DNA of 20,825 nucleotides, taken from positions 1 to 20,825 of the forward strand of contig SKJD01000261.1 of the NCBI GenBank assembly GCA_007116095.1, read 5' to 3'. Positions within the stretch are counted from its first letter, which is position 1. The number at the start of each line of letters is the position of its first letter. The notes under the pieces were generated by a model. That model had not been told where the DNA came from. It did not search any database and worked only from the letters and a program-made list of their open reading frames with translations. Of this stretch, positions 1-8,205 are shown in pieces. The DNA comes from Candidatus Hydrogenedentota bacterium. GTDB taxonomy: Bacteria > Hydrogenedentota > Hydrogenedentia > Hydrogenedentales > SCBR16-9. The translations under genes were made by a program, and so were the position numbers.

Positions 1-95
1 ACGGTCTCCCCCGGCTTCGGCATCTCATGTACACGCATCACCAAATCCATGTTCGCGCTGCCCACGACCAACACATTATTTTGCGGCATTGTCAT
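1..95 (-). CDS. Ribokinase-like PfkB-family sugar kinase, N-terminal fragment
   Basis: Only the first 31 codons lie in the window; the gene continues beyond base 1. The translation begins MTMPQNNVLVVGSANMDLVM and continues RVHEMPKPGET. The VVGSxNxDLV stretch followed by a P-x-P-G-E-T motif is the start of ribokinase and related PfkB sugar kinases, where it forms the first beta strand and part of the substrate-binding lid. Such enzymes phosphorylate ribose or a similar sugar or nucleoside with ATP in the cytoplasm. The ATG at 95 is preceded by a purine-rich AAGGGGAAA ribosome binding site. The next ATG (at 89) would shorten the protein by two residues. The gene is divergent from the ABC operon at 301. 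rbsK is the likeliest identity but the substrate cannot be told from this fragment. Confidence 0.75.
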   Translation of the reverse strand, partial: MTMPQNNVLVVGSANMDLVMRVHEMPKPGET

Positions 96-200
96 GCTAT
101 TTCCCCTTCATCCATGGCGTAACCCGCCGATCTTTCCGTTCCAGACTCCATGGTAATGTACTGCACGGCAACTTCGCCACATTGGTCACGCATACAAGCC

Positions 201-231
201 ATTGTCTGCATGCCTGGGCATGACTTACAAT
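201..231 (+). promoter_or_regulatory. Promoter of the ABC operon inside a dyad, in a divergent intergenic region
   Basis: A sigma-70-like promoter reads TTGTCT (202-207), 18-base spacer, TACAAT (226-231). The whole element is a dyad: ATTGT at 201-205 mirrors ACAAT at 227-231, and in the spacer CATGCC (209-214) mirrors GGCATG (217-222). The reverse strand offers a weaker TTGTAA / GACAAT pair in the same place, so the site could also serve the divergent sugar kinase gene. The symmetry over the spacer suggests a repressor operator, which is inference. Confidence 0.45.
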
Positions 232-244
232 ACGGTGCAGAGGG

Positions 245-289
245 GGAAAACCAATTTGTGTTTTCCGCGTCTAAATAGGCGGAAAGGAG
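245..289 (+). promoter_or_regulatory. Two mutually exclusive leader hairpins overlapping the ribosome binding site
   Basis: Hairpin A pairs GGAAAAC (245-251) with GTTTTCC (260-266). Hairpin B pairs TTTCCGC (262-268) with GCGGAAA (279-285). They share the U-rich segment 262-266, so only one can form. Hairpin B would bury the start of the GGAAAGGAG ribosome binding site (281-289) of the GTG-initiated ATPase gene. This is the geometry of a translational switch, but no ligand or known riboswitch class is recognisable. Confidence 0.3.
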
Positions 290-300
290 TGTAAGCCACG

Positions 301-1263
301 GTGGAAGCTATTGTTACCCAAAATCTCAGCAAAGACTACAAGCAGGTCGGCAAAGCCACGGTGCATTCGTTGCGGGACCTGAACCTGCAAGTCGGTGAAC
401 ACGAAGTGTTCGGTTTTCTCGGCCGCAATGGCGCGGGGAAGACGACGACCATCAAGCTGCTGTGCAGCCTGATTAAGCCCACCTCGGGCGGAGCGCAGGT
501 CTTCGGCGAGAACGTCCGCACGCGGGCGGCGCGGCGCCTGATCGGCTACCTGCCGGAACAACCGTATTTCTATGAATACCTGACCCCTCGGGAGACCATC
601 GACTTCTATGGCCGTTTGCAGGGACTGGATGCAACGGCGCGCAGGAATGAATGGGATAAGCTCGCTGAACTGCTGGACCTGGGCGAAATCGCCGACCGCC
701 GTATCAAGGGCTTTTCCAAGGGCATGCGCCAGCGCGTGGGATTCGCGGTGGCGATGGTGGGGGACCCCCCATTGTTGATCCTGGATGAGCCAATGAGCGG
801 GCTGGACCCCATCGGCCGTCGCCAAATTCGCGAGCTGATGCTGCACCTGCGGGATCAGAAAAAGACGCTCTTCTTCAGCTCCCACGTGCTGGGCGATGTC
901 GAGCAGGTTTGTGATCGCGTGGGCATTCTGGTGCAAGGCCGTCTCACGCGTACAGGCCGTATTGACATGCTCCTGGGCACGGAATGCGCTGGCGTCGAGG
1001 TCGTGGCGGCAGGGCTGGACGACGCCACGCAAAAGGCCCTGGCGGGCCGCGCGGAGCGTTACCACGTCGTGGAGGATCACATATTCTTTGTGGCGCCGGA
1101 CCAGGAGGTCGCCAATAGCCTGGTACGGGACATCCACCGCCTGGGCGGGCGTCTGGTCGAGTACACCCCGATGAAGGAGACGCTGGAGGAATATTTCATG
1201 CGTGAACAAGACAATGGAAATGCCGCCACGCCGGACACCCAGGCGCAGGAGGCCGCCTCATGA
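301..1263 (+). CDS. ABC transporter ATP-binding protein
   Basis: This 320-residue protein is the nucleotide-binding subunit of an ABC transporter, hydrolysing ATP on the inner face of the membrane. All motifs are intact: Walker A GRNGAGKTT (about 41-49), Q-loop glutamine at 87, signature FSKGMRQR (138-145), Walker B LLILDEP (158-164) with the D-loop SGLDP after it, and the H-loop histidine 195. About 100 residues follow the core, as in ATPases paired with ABC-2 type permeases (for example the NosF and CcmA types). The start is GTG at 301, behind GGAAAGGAG at 281-289. The stop overlaps the permease start as ATGA, so the two genes are probably translationally coupled. The cargo is unknown. The call is firm for the family and open for the substrate. 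Confidence 0.93.
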   Translation: MEAIVTQNLSKDYKQVGKATVHSLRDLNLQVGEHEVFGFLGRNGAGKTTTIKLLCSLIKPTSGGAQVFGENVRTRAARRLIGYLPEQPYFYEYLTPRETIDFYGRLQGLDATARRNEWDKLAELLDLGEIADRRIKGFSKGMRQRVGFAVAMVGDPPLLILDEPMSGLDPIGRRQIRELMLHLRDQKKTLFFSSHVLGDVEQVCDRVGILVQGRLTRTGRIDMLLGTECAGVEVVAAGLDDATQKALAGRAERYHVVEDHIFFVAPDQEVANSLVRDIHRLGGRLVEYTPMKETLEEYFMREQDNGNAATPDTQAQEAAS

Positions 1264-2021
1264 GGATCATCGCCGTCGCCCAGAACACCTTTCGCGAAGC
1301 CATCCGCGACAAGGTCTTGTATGTGCTGCTCTTTTTCGCCGCCGTCAGTATATTCGGCTCGAAGGCGCTCGGCTGGATCAGCATCGGCCAGGACATCAAG
1401 ATCGTCAAGGACATATCCCTCGCTTCCATGTCCGTCTTCGGCGTGCTCATCGCCATCTTTGTCGGCACGAGCCTGGTGTACAAGGAAATCGACAAGCGCA
1501 CGCTCTACACCATCATCTCGCAACCAATGCACCGCTTCGAGTTTATACTGGGGAAATACCTCGGGCTCATGGCGATCCTGGCGGTGGTTGTCACCGTAAT
1601 GACAGGCGTCGCCGCGTTTTACGTTATGCTCCTGGGCGGGGAGGTGGACCGGCTCTTTTTCCTGGCCGCCCTACTCACCTTCTGGAAACTGCTCCTGATC
1701 ACCGCCTTCGCGATCCTGATGTCGGCGCTTACTTCGCCGATCCTTGGCGCGTTGATTGTCTTTTCCTTCTACGTCTTCGGGCACGCCACGGGCATCTTCC
1801 TGGACCTGCCGCCACATTTCGACGATACCGTTGCAAAACATATCCTCGAAGGCATCTACTACCTCATACCGAATCTCGCAAATTTCGATATCCGCGCCGA
1901 GGCGGCGAACGAAGTGGCGGTCTCCGGCGCCTATATCCTCTGGACGCTGGCCTATGGCGCGCTCTACACAGCCTTTCTGCTACTGTTGGCCATCTTGGCT
2001 TTTGAGGAGAAAGACGTATGA
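1260..2021 (+). CDS. ABC-2 type transporter permease
   Basis: This 253-residue integral membrane protein follows the ATPase with an ATGA overlap. Hydrophobic segments lie near residues 19-37, 53-73, 102-124, 131-155, 158-176 and 222-247, giving about six transmembrane helices. This layout, and the short polar stretch between helices 2 and 3 with the motif VYKEIDKRTLYTIISQP, fit the NosY/ABC-2 permease family. Between helices 5 and 6 there is a loop of about 45 residues (DLPPHFDDT onward) that would be exposed, probably outside. It should form the membrane channel with the ATPase at 301-1263. Family members move copper-site precursors, lipids, drugs or polysaccharides; nothing here picks one. 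Confidence 0.85.
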   Translation: MRIIAVAQNTFREAIRDKVLYVLLFFAAVSIFGSKALGWISIGQDIKIVKDISLASMSVFGVLIAIFVGTSLVYKEIDKRTLYTIISQPMHRFEFILGKYLGLMAILAVVVTVMTGVAAFYVMLLGGEVDRLFFLAALLTFWKLLLITAFAILMSALTSPILGALIVFSFYVFGHATGIFLDLPPHFDDTVAKHILEGIYYLIPNLANFDIRAEAANEVAVSGAYILWTLAYGALYTAFLLLLAILAFEEKDV

Positions 2022-3088
2022 GCCCGGCGCTACGCGGGTGGAAAATCGCCATCATGCTGTTGGCGGTCGTGGCCTGCTTTGCGGGAACCGTCCTGGCGCA
2101 GCTTCGGCTGGACCATCACCGCAGCGCGGACCTCAAGGAGGAATTGCTCTATCTGCCCAACGAGCGCCTGCTGGATCACTTCACCGTCGGCATGAACAGC
2201 GTCATTGCCAATATGCTCTGGGTACAGTGTATCCAGTACACGGCGCAGGAAGCCCGGGGCGATCGTGGTTTCGAGTGGCTGAACCACATGCTTCAGACGG
2301 TCGTGCGTCTCGATCCCTATTTCGTGGACGCCTACCGCTACGGCGGCATGTTCCTCGCCGCGCTCAAAGCGGACGACGACGCGGGCCTGAAACTCTTGCA
2401 GCAAGGCATGTTGCACAATCCCCGCGCCTGGGAACTCCCCTACGAGGCCGGAATGATCTATCTGCTCAACCGACGTGACTGGCCCGGCTCGAAACGCATG
2501 GCCGCGTACTACCTCGGCATCAGCGCCGCCACCGGAACCGCACCGCCGCGTATCGTGGATATTGCCGCACGCTTACAGGAAGACTTCGAAATTTCGGACA
2601 TTGAGCGGGAAATGTGGGTGCACATGGCGCAGAGCGAAGATACTTTCATGCGGGAGATCGCCGAGCGCAAGCTGATCGAGCTCTCTCTGCGCGAAGCGCA
2701 ACAATACCTCCAACAGGTTGTCGATTACTACCGGCAACGCGAAGGCGCGCTTCCGACTGACCTGGCCGCCCTGTTGCAAGCAGGCTATCTGGAGGGATTG
2801 CCCGAAGACCCCCTCGGTGGCCACTTCCACATCGCCCGGGACGGCAGCGTCTACAGCACCACGCTCCTCGAGCATCGCCTGAACACCACCCAAAATGCGT
2901 TGCAGCGCGCCCTCGACCGCTACCACGAAGCGGAAGGACACTGGCCCGAAAGCCTCGAAACGCTCGTGGAAGCAGGTCGTCTCCGTGAAATCCCGGAACA
3001 CCCTTATCCCGATCATGCCTGGGGCTACGATCCGACCACTGGAGAGATTGATTCCGAACTCCAGCCCCTGGAAGAAATAGCGCCCTAA
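2018..3088 (+). CDS. Envelope-anchored helical-repeat protein with two pseudopilin-like modules
   Basis: The third gene of the ABC operon overlaps the permease by ATGA and encodes 356 residues. Residues 10-27 are a hydrophobic signal or anchor segment; VVAC at 17-20 could be a lipobox and TVLA at 24-27 a signal peptidase I site, so the exact anchoring is unclear. Residues about 45-190 are helical and TPR-like (for example LDPYFVDAYRYGG and NPRAWELPYEAG). Two similar modules follow, about 226-282 and 291-347. Each has a helix, then a G-x-x-P-x-x-L-x-x-L motif, an A-G-x-L/R-x-x-x-P-E-x-P segment and a Y-containing end, resembling the C-terminal part of type II secretion pseudopilin GspG. I do not recognise a named family. 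Its operon position suggests a periplasmic or membrane partner of the transporter. The gene ends only 10 bases before the convergent gene at 3099. Confidence 0.7.
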   Translation: MSPALRGWKIAIMLLAVVACFAGTVLAQLRLDHHRSADLKEELLYLPNERLLDHFTVGMNSVIANMLWVQCIQYTAQEARGDRGFEWLNHMLQTVVRLDPYFVDAYRYGGMFLAALKADDDAGLKLLQQGMLHNPRAWELPYEAGMIYLLNRRDWPGSKRMAAYYLGISAATGTAPPRIVDIAARLQEDFEISDIEREMWVHMAQSEDTFMREIAERKLIELSLREAQQYLQQVVDYYRQREGALPTDLAALLQAGYLEGLPEDPLGGHFHIARDGSVYSTTLLEHRLNTTQNALQRALDRYHEAEGHWPESLETLVEAGRLREIPEHPYPDHAWGYDPTTGEIDSELQPLEEIAP

Positions 3089-3098
3089 TCGCCTTGGC

Positions 3099-5741
3099 TT
3101 ACTTGAAAAAACAGACAGCGCGCTGGTTCATGGTGTCCGCGTGGAGGATGCACTCATTATTTTCCGGCAAATCCCCGGGCTCAACCACGCGAACAATGTG
3201 TGCGAAGGCCGCCTCTTCGGGAAGTAGCTTCTGCAACAGGTTCGGCGCGCGCTTCAGCAAGGGGATTTGAAGCCGGTTTTTTGGATCCCGTGGGAAGACA
3301 GCCATGTACAGGATATTCATCTCAACCAGCTCACTGAAGAAATGCGTGCCCAGGGAAACATCCGGGGTCAGGTCTTCACGCATGGCGACAATTTCACAGA
3401 GTGCAAGCACGCGGCAAATCTCGGTGAAAGTAACCGGCACCCCGAGCGATGGCGAGGAGGTGCCCCAGCGTCCCGGCCCGATGAGGAGGGTTCCGGCAGG
3501 TTCACGGTAATCTTCCAGGGCCATGAGGCGGCCAATCAGGCGGGCGACTTCATAGCGCTGCTGCTGCGGAAGCTCACTGTATTCCTCGGGCACGACATAG
3601 ATGATGCGCTGCACATTATCGATGCGGCTGTGCCCAATAAGCGGGCCACGGGTATCGATGAGGGTTTGCGCTTCGGGGATGTGATCCGGCACCGCATTGA
3701 TTTTCTGGCTCCCCTGAACTTGCAGGGGACGACACTGGACCAGGTTGATTTTGAAGCGCGCTTCGTCCAGAAAGTTCAGCGTATATTCGATGTCCACCGG
3801 ATACGCGTAGGCTGTCTCGATGGTCTTGAGCATGGCGCGCATGTCTTCGATGAAGCTCGTTTCCTTGATGAGCCGGGCGAAATTGAGCGTGGGCGCCGGG
3901 GGCTTGTAAATACCCTGATCCCGGAGTTCGCGGGCGCGGCGCACATCGGTGCTGGCATAGAGGCTGAGAGGCAGCTTGGGGTGCTGGTTGTGGACTTCGT
4001 CAAAGTCGATCGTGACCATCTGATTGCTTTGTAGGTCCAGCACGTCCACCCGCTGCTGGGCATAGTCCGTGCCATGGGCGCGGCCACTCTCCGGCAGGCT
4101 CATCGGGTCGTTCAGCGCGACAATCCGGGTGTAGTCATCATCGGCGCGGTCCACCGCCCGGGTGCCCATGCCAAAGACCAGACGCAGCACCCCGGCGTCG
4201 GGATCAATGTGTTCACTCCAGCGGAACGGATTGTATGAGAAACCCACCCCGGCGGCCTGGGTATAGAAGAGGTGATCGTGCCGAGCGCCCGATACCCGCT
4301 GCACGAGCAAAGCCATTTGCTCATCACGCTCCAACAGGCCATGCCGGGCGCGGTAAGCCAGGGCGTCTTCGCTCATGCTGCTGGCGTAGACCGTACGTAT
4401 CGCCGCCAGGAGATTCTCCAGGCGCTGATAGCGGCTGCCCTGATTCACACAGAAGACACTCTGGTACTTTCCGGCGAAGGCATTGCCGAAGCTGTCCTCC
4501 AGCAGGCTGCTGGAACGCACGATGATGGGGGCATGGCCGTAGTAGGCGAGCATATCCTCCAACTGCCGGAGGATGTAGTCGGGAAAGCTGCCCATAAGAA
4601 TCCGTTGCCGGGCGCGTTCCGCCCCCTGAAGAAAGGTGTTGGGGTCGCGTTGGTTTTTACGAAACCACCAGCAGCCGTTTTGAACGAGGAAAGTATAAAA
4701 GACATCCGAGGCGATGAAGAAGGAATCGTGTACTTCTAGCAACTCTTTCCACCGGGAATCCGTTTTCTTCAGGATGGCGCTGGCGAGCAACATACCCACC
4801 GACTTCCCGCCAATGAGCCCGGTGCCGATGGTGCGGCGGCTGATCGCCAGCACATCCTCCAGGCTGAAATGCGCTTCCGCCAGGGCGAGCAGACGGCTTT
4901 CGCGTGACACAATCATCCGCAGCAGCCGCTTCAGGAGGGCTTTATCCCCCTGGATATTCGGCGGCAGGGTGTCGGGAACACGCTCCAGCATATCCGCCGG
5001 CAGCCGGTTACTCTGAATTTCCTCGGCGCGCAGAAAGGTCCGCTGCCAAACATCCAGCCGGTCAATGGCCGTTTCCATCGCCGAATGCTGGGTAGAAGTA
5101 AGCACCTCGGCGATGGTGCTGCTGTCGTTCACCGGCTGGAAGGCGTCACCATCCCAGCGGTGCAGCATGTGCATGTCGGGCGAATAGCGCTGTTGCACCT
5201 TGAGCGGTTGCAGGTAAATGTGATCCCGGTGCCGATAGACGTCCAGCAGGAGCTGGGTAGTCTTGCGGATGGGCGTCGAAGCGTAGTTGGAGTGGTAATT
5301 GCGCAGGATCGCGAAATAGGCCACGGTCTCCAGGTCAAAGAGATACGGACAGGTGAGGGTGAAGAAGTTGGCCAACATCTGATCGCTATACCAGTCCGAA
5401 GTCAGGTCGGAAAGGCAGTCGAACACATAGAATGCCCCCTTTCCGGCTTCTTCAATCACGCAGTGAATGTGATCCAGAAACGACTCAAAGCCGTCATTTG
5501 GGTCCAGATGACATATCTGTGCGCCGCTGTTTGCATCCAGCAGCTCGGGATGGCGTGCAAATCGGAAATAGATGAGCGCCTTGCCCTGGTCCAGCGCATG
5601 CTGGGCGTAGGGCTCGACGAAGGCCGAGTAATCCGCGGGGCAATCCACCTGCCAAACCACGTTGTCGCCGGGCATCAGGCCCCGCAGCAGTTGATCGAGT
5701 TCCGGAAGACCAGTAGACAAAGCGTGCTGGGTATACATCAT
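3099..5741 (-). CDS. KaiC-like domain fused to PPDK-type ATP-grasp (PEP/pyruvate-binding) domain
   Basis: This 880-residue protein has two recognisable parts. Residues 1 to about 184 resemble the KaiC/RecA fold (TGLPELDQLLRGLMPGD, then a Walker-B-like YVFDCLSDL at 105-113), but the P-loop is gone: the place of GxxxxGKT reads VDCPADYS. Residues about 300-675 match the ATP-grasp domain of pyruvate phosphate dikinase and PEP synthase. GGKSVGM has lysine 313, IVRSSSLLEDSFGNAFAGK has arginine 409, and there is a late DIEY ... LVQCRPL (652-673), so the nucleotide-binding residues look kept. The phosphohistidine swivel domain and the PEP-binding barrel are absent. About 200 further residues of unknown role include LIGPGRWGTSSPSLG (753-767). 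The open frame extends 31 codons upstream to 5834, but ATG at 5741 has the purine-rich AAAGAAAGAAG before it and the upstream residues look non-coding. Family assignment is sure for the second part; function is unknown. Confidence 0.85.
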   Translation of the reverse strand: MMYTQHALSTGLPELDQLLRGLMPGDNVVWQVDCPADYSAFVEPYAQHALDQGKALIYFRFARHPELLDANSGAQICHLDPNDGFESFLDHIHCVIEEAGKGAFYVFDCLSDLTSDWYSDQMLANFFTLTCPYLFDLETVAYFAILRNYHSNYASTPIRKTTQLLLDVYRHRDHIYLQPLKVQQRYSPDMHMLHRWDGDAFQPVNDSSTIAEVLTSTQHSAMETAIDRLDVWQRTFLRAEEIQSNRLPADMLERVPDTLPPNIQGDKALLKRLLRMIVSRESRLLALAEAHFSLEDVLAISRRTIGTGLIGGKSVGMLLASAILKKTDSRWKELLEVHDSFFIASDVFYTFLVQNGCWWFRKNQRDPNTFLQGAERARQRILMGSFPDYILRQLEDMLAYYGHAPIIVRSSSLLEDSFGNAFAGKYQSVFCVNQGSRYQRLENLLAAIRTVYASSMSEDALAYRARHGLLERDEQMALLVQRVSGARHDHLFYTQAAGVGFSYNPFRWSEHIDPDAGVLRLVFGMGTRAVDRADDDYTRIVALNDPMSLPESGRAHGTDYAQQRVDVLDLQSNQMVTIDFDEVHNQHPKLPLSLYASTDVRRARELRDQGIYKPPAPTLNFARLIKETSFIEDMRAMLKTIETAYAYPVDIEYTLNFLDEARFKINLVQCRPLQVQGSQKINAVPDHIPEAQTLIDTRGPLIGHSRIDNVQRIIYVVPEEYSELPQQQRYEVARLIGRLMALEDYREPAGTLLIGPGRWGTSSPSLGVPVTFTEICRVLALCEIVAMREDLTPDVSLGTHFFSELVEMNILYMAVFPRDPKNRLQIPLLKRAPNLLQKLLPEEAAFAHIVRVVEPGDLPENNECILHADTMNQRAVCFFK

Positions 5742-5835
5742 GGGCGACTTCTTTCTTTGCTGCCGGGGCGTAGCCGAACAAGACGGGAGGCGGCGCCGGA
5801 CACGTAGCATCCGAAACCAAGCGCCATAGTGCAAG

Positions 5836-5850
5836 TTGTCGACAAGTATA
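5836..5850 (-). promoter_or_regulatory. Possible promoter -10 box and palindrome before the KaiC/PPDK fusion gene
   Basis: On the minus strand TATACT (5850-5845) is a good -10 match, about 105 bases before the chosen ATG. No convincing -35 box is spaced correctly. The perfect palindrome TTGTCGACAA (5836-5845) follows directly and would cover the start of transcription, where a regulator could bind. The element sits next to the gdhA terminator. Confidence 0.25.
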
Positions 5851-5871
5851 AACCGTTGCAGGGGCCGACAT

Positions 5872-5908
5872 AAACAAAACGCCCGGCGGACGTAATGTCA
5901 GCCGGACG
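5872..5908 (-). terminator. Rho-independent terminator of gdhA
   Basis: Read on the minus strand, CGTCCGGC (5908-5901) pairs with GCCGGGCG (5887-5880), eight pairs with one G-U, around a 13-base loop. TTTTGTTT follows at 5879-5872. The stem starts 36 bases after the gdhA stop codon. Confidence 0.8.
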
Positions 5909-5943
5909 TGCATACGGGCAACTTAACGCTGTATTACCAAGAG

Positions 5944-7507
<1,564 letters not shown>

Positions 7508-7539
7508 ACCTATTGTGTATGCCAAGCCAGCCAGGCGTG

Positions 7540-7552
7540 TTGTGACACACAA
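7540..7552. promoter_or_regulatory. Inverted repeat TTGTG-ACA-CACAA upstream of gdhA
   Basis: The two five-base arms are perfect complements around three bases and lie about 33 bases beyond the proximal -35 candidate, a usual place for an activator site. The left flank CAGGCGTG plus TTGTG (7532-7544) recurs exactly in the rpoB leader at 17774-17786. The binding protein, if any, is unknown. Confidence 0.25.
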
Positions 7553-7810
7553 TGCCCCTGAACCTGATTGTAATTACGATACTTGGGTTGTGGCGGGCAT
7601 GGACACGTCAGAAGAAGAATCTCTTCCACGTAACAGAAAAATATTTCAAAGGCCAATTTCGCCCTGCCGGGTTACACTGGCCATACATCTCTGGTGGGGC
7701 AGGCTGCTTTCAGGCCGTGGCCCGACAACATGCCAACACGTTTCCAAGGAATAATTCAGGCGTCTTGCTCAAGCCCCATTTTAACATTTTATCCCCCATG
7801 CCCATACAAA

Positions 7811-7840
7811 ATTGTAGAACTTTGAAGCCTATAATGTCAA
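7811..7840 (-). promoter_or_regulatory. Near-consensus sigma-70 promoter reading toward gdhA
   Basis: On the minus strand TTGACA (7840-7835) is a perfect -35 box, followed after 18 bases by TACAAT (7816-7811), five of six for the -10. Initiation would fall near 7804, about 520 bases before the gdhA start. It may drive a long gdhA leader, a small RNA or a short unrecognised gene. A perfect TATAAT on the plus strand overlaps it at 7830-7835 but has no matching -35 box. Confidence 0.5.
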
Positions 7841-8081
7841 TACGATAAGGCTAAGCCGCTACTCGACGTCCCATTTGGTTGGAAATACATACCATTTGGA
7901 AGGTCTTGCCAACAGCACTCTATTTGCCATTATTCTCGTGGGGAGCGCCAGGCAATTTCGGGCGCGTCACCTGGTCGCATGCCCCGAATAGACTATCAAG
8001 CATTGCGCATGTTCGCACCGAAAAGTGTTGCTGGCGCATCATGCAATGGCGTCCACGTTTTATGCAAATTATTGCAGTCTG

Positions 8082-8090
8082 TGCTATGCT
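8082..8090 (+). promoter_or_regulatory. Extended -10 promoter candidate of the MshEN gene
   Basis: TGCTATGCT at 8082-8090 is an extended -10 element (TG, one base, TATGCT). The -35 region (TATGCA near 8061) is poor, which extended -10 promoters tolerate. The leader would be about 110 bases. Confidence 0.3.
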
Positions 8091-8205
8091 TTGTTTGTTG
8101 ACGTAAAAGTCAGCCTCAAGTTATCGCTTCAGGAACCCCACAAGATGCGGGTATGCCAGACATTGTGCCGGTGAAGTCAGTTTCAGGTGAAAACAGGGTA
8201 GCAGG

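Noticed and set aside
1756..2478. 240-codon open frame in another reading frame across the permease and third cassette gene
   Set aside because: It overlaps two well-supported coupled genes on the same strand and its translation is low-complexity Arg/Ser/Pro-rich.
5742..5834. 31-codon N-terminal extension of the KaiC/PPDK fusion
   Set aside because: The arginine-rich extension looks like translated leader, and the double ATG at 5741 has a purine-rich site before it.
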